The position numbers and the translations under genes were made by a program. Source: Mesorhizobium amorphae (GTDB lineage Bacteria > Pseudomonadota > Alphaproteobacteria > Rhizobiales > Rhizobiaceae). Taken from it: a stretch of 10,998 nt of DNA. Below the pieces are notes generated by a model. The model was given only the letters and a program-made list of their open reading frames with translations. It ran no database searches and was not told where the DNA came from. Of the stretch, positions 1 through 5,686 are shown one piece after another; the first letter of the stretch is position 1; the number at the start of each line of letters is the position of its first letter. Where the stretch lies: positions 1 to 10,998 of the forward strand of contig QFNI01000089.1 of assembly GCA_003240775.1 (NCBI GenBank). The letters are read 5' to 3'.

Positions 1-92
1 GTCACTGCGCCGGAAATGCAATCGCTGGGCTGGGGTTCCCCGAGATGGGTCGGGAAGGGCTGGGGTGTGGCGGTGGGACCACGGCCCGGCGG

Positions 93-692
93 TCAGGCGC
101 CGAGCTTGGCGAAATGCTTCGCGATGCGATTCTTGAAAGCCGCCACGCGGTCGCCGCCCGCGTTCTCTGCGGCATAGAAGGGGAGGTAGGCGAAGCGGGC
201 GCGCGGCGCGCAGGCGCCGATCACACCGACGCGCAGCGTGCGCAGGAGCGGGCGGCGCATCACCAGACGGTCCACCCACCAGGGCGTGCCGAAGGTCGCG
301 ATCACGCCGACATGGCGCAGCCGCGAAAGAAGCGGGCGGATGGGACCCGCATCGGGCGCATGGTCAAACGCCGTGCCGGGCGCCCAGACGCGATCGATGA
401 AGCCTTTCAGGATGGCGGGCATCCCGAACCACCAGGCTGGGAAGACGAAGACGAGCATGTCGGCTTCGCGCAGGGCGTCCGCATAGGGCGGATCGACGGG
501 CGTGGAACGGTAGTAGGCGTCGCGCTCGGCAGTCGACAGCCGGGGGTCGAAATCCTCGGCGTAGAGATCGATGGTGCGGACGCTCCAGCCGGCAGCGGCC
601 AATGTCGTGCCGGCGTGCTCGGCAAGATGCGCGCACAAGCTGCCGGACAGCGGGTGGGCGAGAACGAGGAGGCAGTTCCGACCCGTGGCCAC
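93..692 (-). CDS. Flavodoxin-fold NAD(P)H:quinone oxidoreductase-like protein
   Basis: Cytoplasmic flavoprotein of the Flavodoxin_2 family (NQO1/MdaB/KefF relatives), which transfers two electrons from NAD(P)H to quinones or similar acceptors. The N-terminal strand plus phosphate loop reads LLVLAHPLSGSL. The diagnostic second motif is FVFPAWWFGMPAILKGFIDR, the flavin-ring and active-site loop of this family. Its length, about 199 residues, is normal. I chose the GTG at 690-692 because GAGGA (700-704 on the plus strand) lies 7 bases upstream. A GTG at 708-710 would give 205 residues but has only a weak upstream site. The ribosome site overlaps the TGA stop of the TPR lipoprotein gene, so the two are probably translationally coupled. 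The physiological substrate cannot be read from sequence; a KefF-like regulatory role is possible, but no potassium channel gene is next to it. Confidence 0.86.
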   Translation of the reverse strand: MATGRNCLLVLAHPLSGSLCAHLAEHAGTTLAAAGWSVRTIDLYAEDFDPRLSTAERDAYYRSTPVDPPYADALREADMLVFVFPAWWFGMPAILKGFIDRVWAPGTAFDHAPDAGPIRPLLSRLRHVGVIATFGTPWWVDRLVMRRPLLRTLRVGVIGACAPRARFAYLPFYAAENAGGDRVAAFKNRIAKHFAKLGA

Positions 693-702
693 GGGCTTGT
701 CC

Positions 703-1545
703 TCACGCACCCCGCGTGCGCGACAGGCCTTCCTTGGCGGGACCGTAGTTCGGGTCGAGCTGGACGGCGCGGGCGTAGGACTTGGCGGCGCGCGCGCGGT
801 CGCCGCGGCGCTCGTAGATCAGCGCCTGGTTGGCCCAGCTTTCGGCGATGCCGTCGTTGAGCTTGAGTGCCTGATTGAAGTCGGAGAACGCGTTGTCCTC
901 GTCGTTCGTTGCCACATAGGACAGGCCGCGGCCGTTGTAGGGCTCGGGCGCCTCAGGCGAGAGGCTGATGGCGGTCGAGAAATCCTCGATGGCGAAAGCG
1001 TGCTGGCCCTGGCTCTGATAGATCAGGCCCCGATTGTGGTAGGCGCGGGCATCGGTGGTGTCGAGCTGGATGGCGCGCTGGAAATCGTTGAAAGCGTCCT
1101 GGGTGCGGCCCGCACGGCGATAAAGATTGCCGCGACCGATATAGGCGGCGTCATAGCTGCCGTTGATCTGGATGGCGCGATTGTAGTCCGAAAGCGCGTT
1201 GCCCTGGTCGCCTTGGAGGCGATAAATCAGGGCGCGGTTGGAATAGGCTTGGTAGAAATCGGGCTTGAGCGCGATGGCTTGGTCGAAGTCGCGCAGCGCC
1301 TCGCGATAGCGGCCCCCCCGTCCATAGGCCGAGCCGCGTACATTGTAGGCCTCGGGGTCGCGCGGGTTGCTTTCCACAACCGACGACAGGGAAGCGATGT
1401 TCTGCTGCGAACCCTGCGCCACGTCGATCTGTGCGAGTTCGCCTTGCGCGCCCGTCTGGCAGCCTGCGAGGAGCGCTGCAGCAGCCAGAGCGAGACCGGC
1501 GAGCATGGGGCGGCGAAAGGTGGGCCGGTCGGAGCAGGCGGTCAT
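703..1545 (-). CDS. TPR-repeat lipoprotein
   Basis: A 280-residue secreted lipoprotein made of tetratricopeptide repeats, a protein-binding scaffold. The start chosen at 1543-1545 gives a basic n-region (DRPTFRRP), a hydrophobic core (MLAGLALAAAALLAGC) and a lipobox LAGC with Cys29 as the lipidated residue. The reading frame is open further upstream, but that part overlaps the rpsU terminator and carries no signal. After a Q/S-rich linker there are six consecutive 34-residue TPR units, about residues 63-266, each with the usual G/A-Y and A-I/L-x-L-x-P positions, then a 14-residue tail. GGAGA lies about 10 bases before the ATG. It sits between rpsU and the quinone oxidoreductase gene on the same strand. 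It resembles NlpI-type TPR lipoproteins in layout, but the partner is unknown. Membrane attachment on the periplasmic side is inferred from the lipobox. Confidence 0.9.
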   Translation of the reverse strand: MTACSDRPTFRRPMLAGLALAAAALLAGCQTGAQGELAQIDVAQGSQQNIASLSSVVESNPRDPEAYNVRGSAYGRGGRYREALRDFDQAIALKPDFYQAYSNRALIYRLQGDQGNALSDYNRAIQINGSYDAAYIGRGNLYRRAGRTQDAFNDFQRAIQLDTTDARAYHNRGLIYQSQGQHAFAIEDFSTAISLSPEAPEPYNGRGLSYVATNDEDNAFSDFNQALKLNDGIAESWANQALIYERRGDRARAAKSYARAVQLDPNYGPAKEGLSRTRGA

Positions 1546-1612
1546 CGGCTTCGGATCTCCAGCGCCATCAGCTTTGAGCCAGTGCGGAAGCGCTTGAAAG
1601 CTCCCGGCACGG

Positions 1613-1647
1613 AAAAAGGCGGCACGACGCTTCCGCGTCGCCCGCCC
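1613..1647 (-). terminator. Intrinsic terminator downstream of rpsU
   Basis: Read on the minus strand, this is GGCGG-G-CGACGC-GGAA-GCGTCG-TG-CCGCC followed directly by TTTTT. It has a perfect 6-bp inner stem with a GGAA tetraloop (1625-1640), a small internal bulge, a 5-bp outer stem, and a T-run at 1613-1617. It lies about 65 bases past the rpsU stop and about 70 bases before the TPR lipoprotein start. Most rpsU transcripts should therefore end here, and the TPR gene probably has its own promoter or lives on read-through. Confidence 0.85.
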
Positions 1648-1711
1648 AAAGGCCCTTCTCACGGGAAAGGGACGAAAACGTGTTCCAGCCGCTTTGCCGG
1701 CGGCCGAATTC

Positions 1712-1972
1712 TCAGCGTGCCACAGCCGGACGTGCGCCGGGAACGGGCGCTGCGGGCTTGGTCGAAGGCAGTAGGCCCTCGCGCTGGGCGCGCTTGCGAG
1801 CGAGCTTGCGGGCGCGGCGAACGGCCTCGGCCTTTTCGCGGGCGCGCTTCTCGGAGGGCTTCTCGTAGTGGCCGCGCATCTTCAGCTCGCGGAAGATGCC
1901 TTCGCGCTGCAGCTTCTTCTTGAGCGCGCGGAGAGCCTGATCAACGTTGTTGTCGCGGACGAGAACCTGCAC
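1712..1972 (-). CDS. rpsU: 30S ribosomal protein S21
   Basis: Small-subunit ribosomal protein bS21, which sits near the 3' end of 16S rRNA and helps translation initiation. The N-terminus MQVLVRDNNVDQALRALKKK, followed by LQREGIFRELKMR.HYEKPSEKRAREK, is the alphaproteobacterial S21 signature. The rest is strongly basic (RRARKLARKRAQREG). At 86 residues it is longer than the roughly 71-residue Escherichia coli protein because of a Pro/Ala-rich C-terminal tail (after about residue 68), as in many alphaproteobacteria. The start is GTG (1970-1972), supported by GAGGA six bases upstream and by the conserved MQVLV start. It stands alone with an intrinsic terminator behind it. The bases just before the GTG copy the 16S 3' end (see findings). 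Confidence 0.96.
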   Translation of the reverse strand: MQVLVRDNNVDQALRALKKKLQREGIFRELKMRGHYEKPSEKRAREKAEAVRRARKLARKRAQREGLLPSTKPAAPVPGARPAVAR

Positions 1973-2030
1973 AGGTGATCCTCAGTTGCGGGCGATGCGC
2001 GCCCGGAAGTTGCATGGTTTGGCTCGGGTT

Positions 2031-2062
2031 GAGGCCGCAGCCTCCGGCGGTGCGACCCGCCG
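2031..2062 (-). promoter_or_regulatory. Two adjacent hairpins in the rpsU upstream region
   Basis: Two perfect inverted repeats stand back to back between the MFS gene stop and the rpsU start. On the plus strand, 2045-2062 reads CGGCGG-TGCGAC-CCGCCG (6-bp stem) and 2031-2044 reads GAGGC-CGCA-GCCTC (5-bp stem). There is no T-run on either side, so they are not convincing intrinsic terminators. They could form structure in the rpsU 5' leader, or cap the 3' end of the MFS transcript. I could not place a confident -35/-10 pair for rpsU. The function is unproven, and in GC-rich DNA short stems arise easily. Confidence 0.35.
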
Positions 2063-2109
2063 CGAAATTGCGCGCTCTTAACAGAACCGGGTTTGCGTGT
2101 CGAGCCTTC

Positions 2110-3345
2110 TCATGCGGGCTGTTGTGCGGGTTCGGAATGCCGGACCGTGCGGCCTCCGATGACCGCGCCCGCGGCGAGAACCACTGCTGCGATCAGGAAC
2201 GCCAGCCCCGACAGCCAGAGCGGCAACCCGTCGCTCAGCGTAAGCGAATAGACGGCGCCGAAGAACACGGGCGAAAGTACTCCCGCGATGGCGGCGATCG
2301 AGTTGTTGGCGCCCTGGAGCTGGCCCTGCTCGGATTCGGACACGCGCCGCGTCATCAGCGACTGCAGCGTGGGCATGGCGAAGCCCCAGAGCGCGTTGGG
2401 CAGGATGGCGAGCGCGAACCAGAGCGGCGTGGGCGCAAGACCCATGCAGGCGATGCCCAACGCTCCGCCGGCCAGCCCCAGGATCATCGTGCGCCGGTCG
2501 CCCAGGCGCTTCGAGACGGGCCCGACGAGCAGGCCTTGGGTGATCATGTCGATGAGGCCGACGAAGGCCAGCAACACGCCCACTTCCCAGGCGCTCCAGC
2601 CGAAGCGGTAGCCGGCATAGAGCACATAGACCGCGGAAAAGACGTGGTGGGCGAAGTGGAGAAGGAAGGTGACGGTGGCGAGGCCGGTAAGCTCGGAATG
2701 CGAGCGCAGGAGCTTGAGCGCCCCGAGCGGGTTCGCGCGCGTCCAGGAGAAGGCCATGCGCTTCTCCGGCGGAAGCGATTCCGGCAGCACGACGAGGCCA
2801 TAGAAGAATGCGATCGTGCTGAGCGCGGCCGCAAACCAGAAGGGCGCGCGGGGGTCCCACTCGCCGAGCACGCCGCCCAGGAAGGGGCCGAGCACGAAGC
2901 CGAAGCCAAAGGCGGCCCCTATCAGGCCATAGCCGCGGGCACGCTCCTCGGGTGCCGTGATATCGGCCATGTAAGCATAGACCGCGGTGAAAGAGGATGT
3001 GGTGATGCCCGCGATCAGCCGGCCCACGGCCAGCCACCAGAGATTTGGCGCGAGCGCCATCAGCACGTAGTCGGCAGCCAGCCCCGCGCAGGAAAGCACG
3101 ATCACCGGGCGGCGGCCGTAGCGGTCCGACAGCGAACCGATCACAGGCGAGGCCACGAACTGCATCAGCGCCCAAAGTGCCACGAACACGCCGTTGATCC
3201 AGCCGGCCTGCGCGTTCGAGCCGGCGAACTCCTCGATCAGCTTGGGCAGCACGGGGATCACGATGCCCATCGCCACGATGTCGAGCACGGCGGTGACGAG
3301 GATGAAGGCGATGGCCGCCCGGCGGGCGGGGTCGAAGAGGGTCAT
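2110..3345 (-). CDS. TetA-type MFS drug/H+ antiporter
   Basis: A 411-residue, twelve-helix inner-membrane transporter of the major facilitator superfamily, TCR/Tet (DHA1) group, which exports small drugs in exchange for protons. TM1 carries the TetA-like LDIVAMGIVIPVLPKL. Motif A between TM2 and TM3 is GSLSDRYGRRP (about residues 70-80). A degenerate motif R-x-x-x-G (GRLIAGITTS) is in TM4, and the glycine-rich antiporter motif C is in TM5 (GFGFVLGPFLGGVLGE). A charged central loop (LPPEKRMAFSWTRANP) separates the two halves. The ATG at 3343-3345 matches the usual family start, but the ribosome site is weak. It is transcribed away from soxB across a 206-base gap. No tetR-like regulator is adjacent, so tetracycline is not implied and the substrate is unknown. 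Confidence 0.92.
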   Translation of the reverse strand: MTLFDPARRAAIAFILVTAVLDIVAMGIVIPVLPKLIEEFAGSNAQAGWINGVFVALWALMQFVASPVIGSLSDRYGRRPVIVLSCAGLAADYVLMALAPNLWWLAVGRLIAGITTSSFTAVYAYMADITAPEERARGYGLIGAAFGFGFVLGPFLGGVLGEWDPRAPFWFAAALSTIAFFYGLVVLPESLPPEKRMAFSWTRANPLGALKLLRSHSELTGLATVTFLLHFAHHVFSAVYVLYAGYRFGWSAWEVGVLLAFVGLIDMITQGLLVGPVSKRLGDRRTMILGLAGGALGIACMGLAPTPLWFALAILPNALWGFAMPTLQSLMTRRVSESEQGQLQGANNSIAAIAGVLSPVFFGAVYSLTLSDGLPLWLSGLAFLIAAVVLAAGAVIGGRTVRHSEPAQQPA

Positions 3346-3400
3346 GGCAGGGGCTCGGATTGCGCGCCCTCATAGCGCGGGATCGCAGCCCGCACCATCG

Positions 3401-3440
3401 GCCGGTTTTCCGCCCAAAACGCCGCATGGCGCAAAACGGC
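3401..3440. promoter_or_regulatory. Inverted repeat in the soxB/MFS divergent intergenic region
   Basis: The region 3346-3551 separates the divergent MFS and soxB genes and holds no credible gene. Inside it, GCCGGTTTTCCGCC (3401-3414) faces GGCGCAAAACGGC (3428-3440), whose reverse complement is GCCGTTTTGCGCC. The arms differ by one inserted G and one base. The centre contains CGCC-GCAT-GGCG, and CAAAACG appears twice. This could be an operator for soxB, for the MFS gene, or for both. I could not find a clear -35/-10 pair, and no regulator gene lies in the window. Confidence 0.3.
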
Positions 3441-3551
3441 AAGAGCCGTCGCATCCAGCCGCGAAACTGGTGCCGCGGGGCTGGTAGTGGTAGGCCTTCT
3501 CCCGCAGCGAAAGTGTCGGCTCCCGCGAGGGATTCCGCGAGGTTGGAGCTC

Positions 3552-4805
3552 ATGCGCAAATATTCGGTCTTTGCCATCGCCCGCGAAGCGATGCGCGGGC
3601 ACAAGGGTTGGCAAGAGCAGTGGGGTTCGCCCGAACCGCGCGCCGAATACGACGTGATCATCGTCGGCGCGGGCGGCCACGGCCTGGCCACCGCCTACTA
3701 TCTCGCCAAGGAGCATGGCGTGACCAACATCGCCGTGCTCGAAAAGGGCTGGCTCGGCGGCGGCAACACGGGCCGCAACACCACCATCATCCGCTCCAAC
3801 TACCTCTACGACGAGTCCGCGGGGATCTACGACCACGCGGTGAAGCTGTGGGACGGGCTCTCCCAGGACCTCAATTACAACGTCATGTACAGCCCGCGTG
3901 GCGTGATGATGCTCGCCCACAACGTGCACGACATCCAGGTGCTCAAGCGCCACGTGCACGCCAACCGCCTGAACGGCGTGGACAACGAGTGGCTCTCACC
4001 TGAAGAAGCGAAAGAATTCTGCCCGCCGCTCAACATCTCCAAGGACGCGCGCTATCCGGTGGTTGGAGCGACCCTGCAGCGCCGCGGCGGCACCGCGCGC
4101 CACGATGCGGTGGCCTGGGGCTATGCGCGCGCGGCATCTGCGCGGGGCGTGCACATCATCCAGAACTGCGAAGTGAAGGCCGTGCGCCGCTCGGGCAACG
4201 GTCATGTGACGGGCGTGGAAACCACGCGCGGCTTCATCGGCGCGCGCAAGGTCGGCGTGGTGGCGGCAGGCCACACTTCGGTCATCATGGACATGGCGGG
4301 CGTGCGGATGCCGCTTGAGAGCTATCCGCTCCAGGCGCTGGTGTCGGAGCCCGTGAAGCCGGTGTTCCCGTGCGTGGTGATGTCGAACACGGTGCACGCC
4401 TACATCTCGCAGTCCGACAAGGGCGAGCTGGTGATCGGCGCGGGCACCGACCAGTACATCTCCTATTCACAGACGGGCGGGCTCCACATCCTCAACCACA
4501 CGCTGGATGCCATCTGCGAGATGTTCCCTATGTTCGGCCGCATGAAGATGCTGCGCTCCTGGGGCGGCATCGTGGACGTGACGCCCGACCGCTCGCCGAT
4601 CCTGGCGAAGACGCCGGTGCCGGGGCTCTACGTGAACTGCGGCTGGGGCACGGGCGGGTTCAAGGCGACGCCGGGCTCGGGGCATGTGTTTGCCCACACC
4701 ATCGCCAACGACAACCCGCACCCGATCAACGCACCCTTCACGCTGGAGCGTTTCCGCAACGGCCGACTGATCGACGAGGCGGCCGCGGCCGCCGTCGCGC
4801 ACTGA
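3552..4805 (+). CDS. soxB: Sarcosine oxidase beta subunit
   Basis: Catalytic subunit of heterotetrameric sarcosine oxidase, a cytoplasmic flavoenzyme of the DAO family that oxidises the N-methyl group of sarcosine. The Rossmann dinucleotide motif is VIIVGAGGHGLATAYYLA (about residues 35-52), followed by the family-typical VLEKGWLGGGNTGRNTTI. His184 in GGTARHDAVAWGYAR corresponds to the histidine that holds FMN covalently in characterised enzymes. The C-terminal NCGWGTGGFKATPGSG closes the flavin site. The ATG at 3552 gives 417 residues, the usual length, and the conserved start MRKYSVF. The frame runs open upstream to 3360, but that extension has no homology-like content. GAGG and GGAG lie just before the ATG. 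First gene of the sox operon. Confidence 0.97.
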   Translation: MRKYSVFAIAREAMRGHKGWQEQWGSPEPRAEYDVIIVGAGGHGLATAYYLAKEHGVTNIAVLEKGWLGGGNTGRNTTIIRSNYLYDESAGIYDHAVKLWDGLSQDLNYNVMYSPRGVMMLAHNVHDIQVLKRHVHANRLNGVDNEWLSPEEAKEFCPPLNISKDARYPVVGATLQRRGGTARHDAVAWGYARAASARGVHIIQNCEVKAVRRSGNGHVTGVETTRGFIGARKVGVVAAGHTSVIMDMAGVRMPLESYPLQALVSEPVKPVFPCVVMSNTVHAYISQSDKGELVIGAGTDQYISYSQTGGLHILNHTLDAICEMFPMFGRMKMLRSWGGIVDVTPDRSPILAKTPVPGLYVNCGWGTGGFKATPGSGHVFAHTIANDNPHPINAPFTLERFRNGRLIDEAAAAAVAH

Positions 4806-4822
4806 CGGTTCGGCGCCGGCTC

Positions 4823-5257
4823 ATGCGACGGGGAATGGTGCTCGCGCTTCTGGCCGTGGCGTGGCCTGCCCATGCGGGTGAGGCCGCGCGCGTGTCCGAC
4901 GAGCGGAGCTTCTTCCACATTCCCGGCCAGGGCGACTTCCGCTCGCAAAAGATCGCACGGGCGGACAACGAGCAGGATTGGCCCTTCACGGTGGATGAGG
5001 GACTTCTGATGTGCGCCTACATCCTGGGCCAGCCGACCGTCTATTTCGCGGATGTGGCGAGTGCGGACAGCCCGCGCCTTCTCGCCATCTCCACCGACCC
5101 CATGCAGCTGTCCTTCGGCAATCTCGGCTTTTCCGAACTGCTCAAAGATCGCGGCGATCTCGCCACCCTCATTCCCCGCATCGCACCCTTCGCGCAGGCC
5201 GGCTCGCGCCTCTGCCTTCAGCCGCGCGGCACCGATGTCGGGCCGGGTGAACTCTAG
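4823..5257 (+). CDS. Small exported protein inside the sox operon (DUF2511/YebY-like pattern)
   Basis: A 144-residue protein inserted between soxB (17 bases upstream) and soxD (9 bases downstream). The start at 4823 gives a Sec signal peptide: MRRGM, hydrophobic VLALLAVAWPA, and an AHA cleavage site after about residue 18. The mature part of about 126 residues has only two cysteines, Cys64 and Cys131, which could form a disulphide. The segment DWPFTVDEGLLMC keeps W53, F55, E59 and Cys64 with the same spacing as WAFNREEVMLTC, which I recall from E. coli YebY (DUF2511). Both proteins also end with a helix closing in LC. This resemblance is from memory and tentative. The ribosome site is weak, so translation is probably coupled to soxB. 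A later ATG at 4835 is possible but has worse spacing. A periplasmic protein in an operon for a cytoplasmic enzyme is odd, and its role is unknown. Confidence 0.8.
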   Translation: MRRGMVLALLAVAWPAHAGEAARVSDERSFFHIPGQGDFRSQKIARADNEQDWPFTVDEGLLMCAYILGQPTVYFADVASADSPRLLAISTDPMQLSFGNLGFSELLKDRGDLATLIPRIAPFAQAGSRLCLQPRGTDVGPGEL

Positions 5258-5266
5258 GGACCAACC

Positions 5267-5686
5267 ATGCTTCTGATCTTCTGCCCCTACTGTCAGGAAG
5301 AGCGGCCCGAGCTCGAATTCCGCAACGGCGGCCAGGCGCATATCGCGCGCTCCACCAACATCGTGCAGGAGTCGGCGGAGAACTTCGAGCGCTTCTTCTT
5401 CATCCGCGAGAACCCCAAGGGCATCGCCTTCGAGCGCTGGCGGCACGTGCATGGCTGCGGGCGCTTCTTCAACGCCGTGCGCGACACGATCACCGACAAG
5501 TTCCACCACACCTACAAAGCCGGCGAGCCGCAGCCCGATCTCGACACGCTGATCGCCGAAAACGAGAACCGCCGCATGGACGAGGGCCGTGGACCCAAGC
5601 CCGCCGATGACGGGCCGGGCTCCTGGGCGAACGTTCCGCCCGACCAGATCAACGTCTCGGAGCCTTCCTCGGGAGACCAAGCATGA
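5267..5686 (+). CDS. soxD: Sarcosine oxidase delta subunit
   Basis: The zinc-binding small subunit of heterotetrameric sarcosine oxidase, structural and needed for assembly of the complex. The N-terminus MLLIFCPYCQEERPELEFR holds the C6-x-x-C9 pair, and WRHVHGCGRFFN supplies His60 and Cys64, the other half of the zinc site. RDTITDKFHHTYKAGEPQP is the conserved second half. At 139 residues it is longer than the most compact members (about 90-100 residues) because of a polar C-terminal tail (ENRRMDEGRGPKPADDGPGS) that is common in alphaproteobacterial versions. AGGGA (5256-5260) overlaps the stop codon of the preceding gene and sits 6 bases before the ATG. The stop overlaps the soxA start (ATGA). 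Confidence 0.96.
   Translation: MLLIFCPYCQEERPELEFRNGGQAHIARSTNIVQESAENFERFFFIRENPKGIAFERWRHVHGCGRFFNAVRDTITDKFHHTYKAGEPQPDLDTLIAENENRRMDEGRGPKPADDGPGSWANVPPDQINVSEPSSGDQA

Noticed and set aside
1..92. Possible gene end at the left edge
   Set aside because: All three forward frames stay open or uninformative over this short stretch and no family signature is visible; treated as the 3' flank of the quinone oxidoreductase gene.
571..1923. 450-codon plus-strand frame across the TPR lipoprotein and rpsU
   Set aside because: Its regular repeats only mirror the TPR repeats on the opposite strand, and it runs through the rpsU terminator and the antisense of rpsU.
2110..3345. Tetracycline resistance determinant
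   Set aside because: The protein is TetA-like in fold and motifs, but chromosomal homologues of this group have varied substrates and there is no tetR neighbour or mobile element, so resistance cannot be claimed.
1975..3375. Long plus-strand open frame (466 codons) opposite the MFS gene
   Set aside because: It is antisense to a well-recognised transporter, its product is rich in Arg/His/Gly/Glu without any domain, and such frames are expected opposite GC-rich genes.
3360..3551. 64-codon upstream extension of soxB
   Set aside because: The extra residues are Arg/Pro-rich and unlike the family; the conserved N-terminus MRKYSVF and the usual 417-residue length start at 3552.
2078..3691. 537-codon minus-strand frame overlapping the MFS gene and the soxB 5' end
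   Set aside because: Shadow frame of the MFS gene with Arg/Pro-rich low-complexity product; the MFS frame has clear motifs and helices.
4370..4822. Upstream extension of the small exported protein into soxB
   Set aside because: It is out of frame within soxB and low-complexity; the signal peptide sets the start at 4823.
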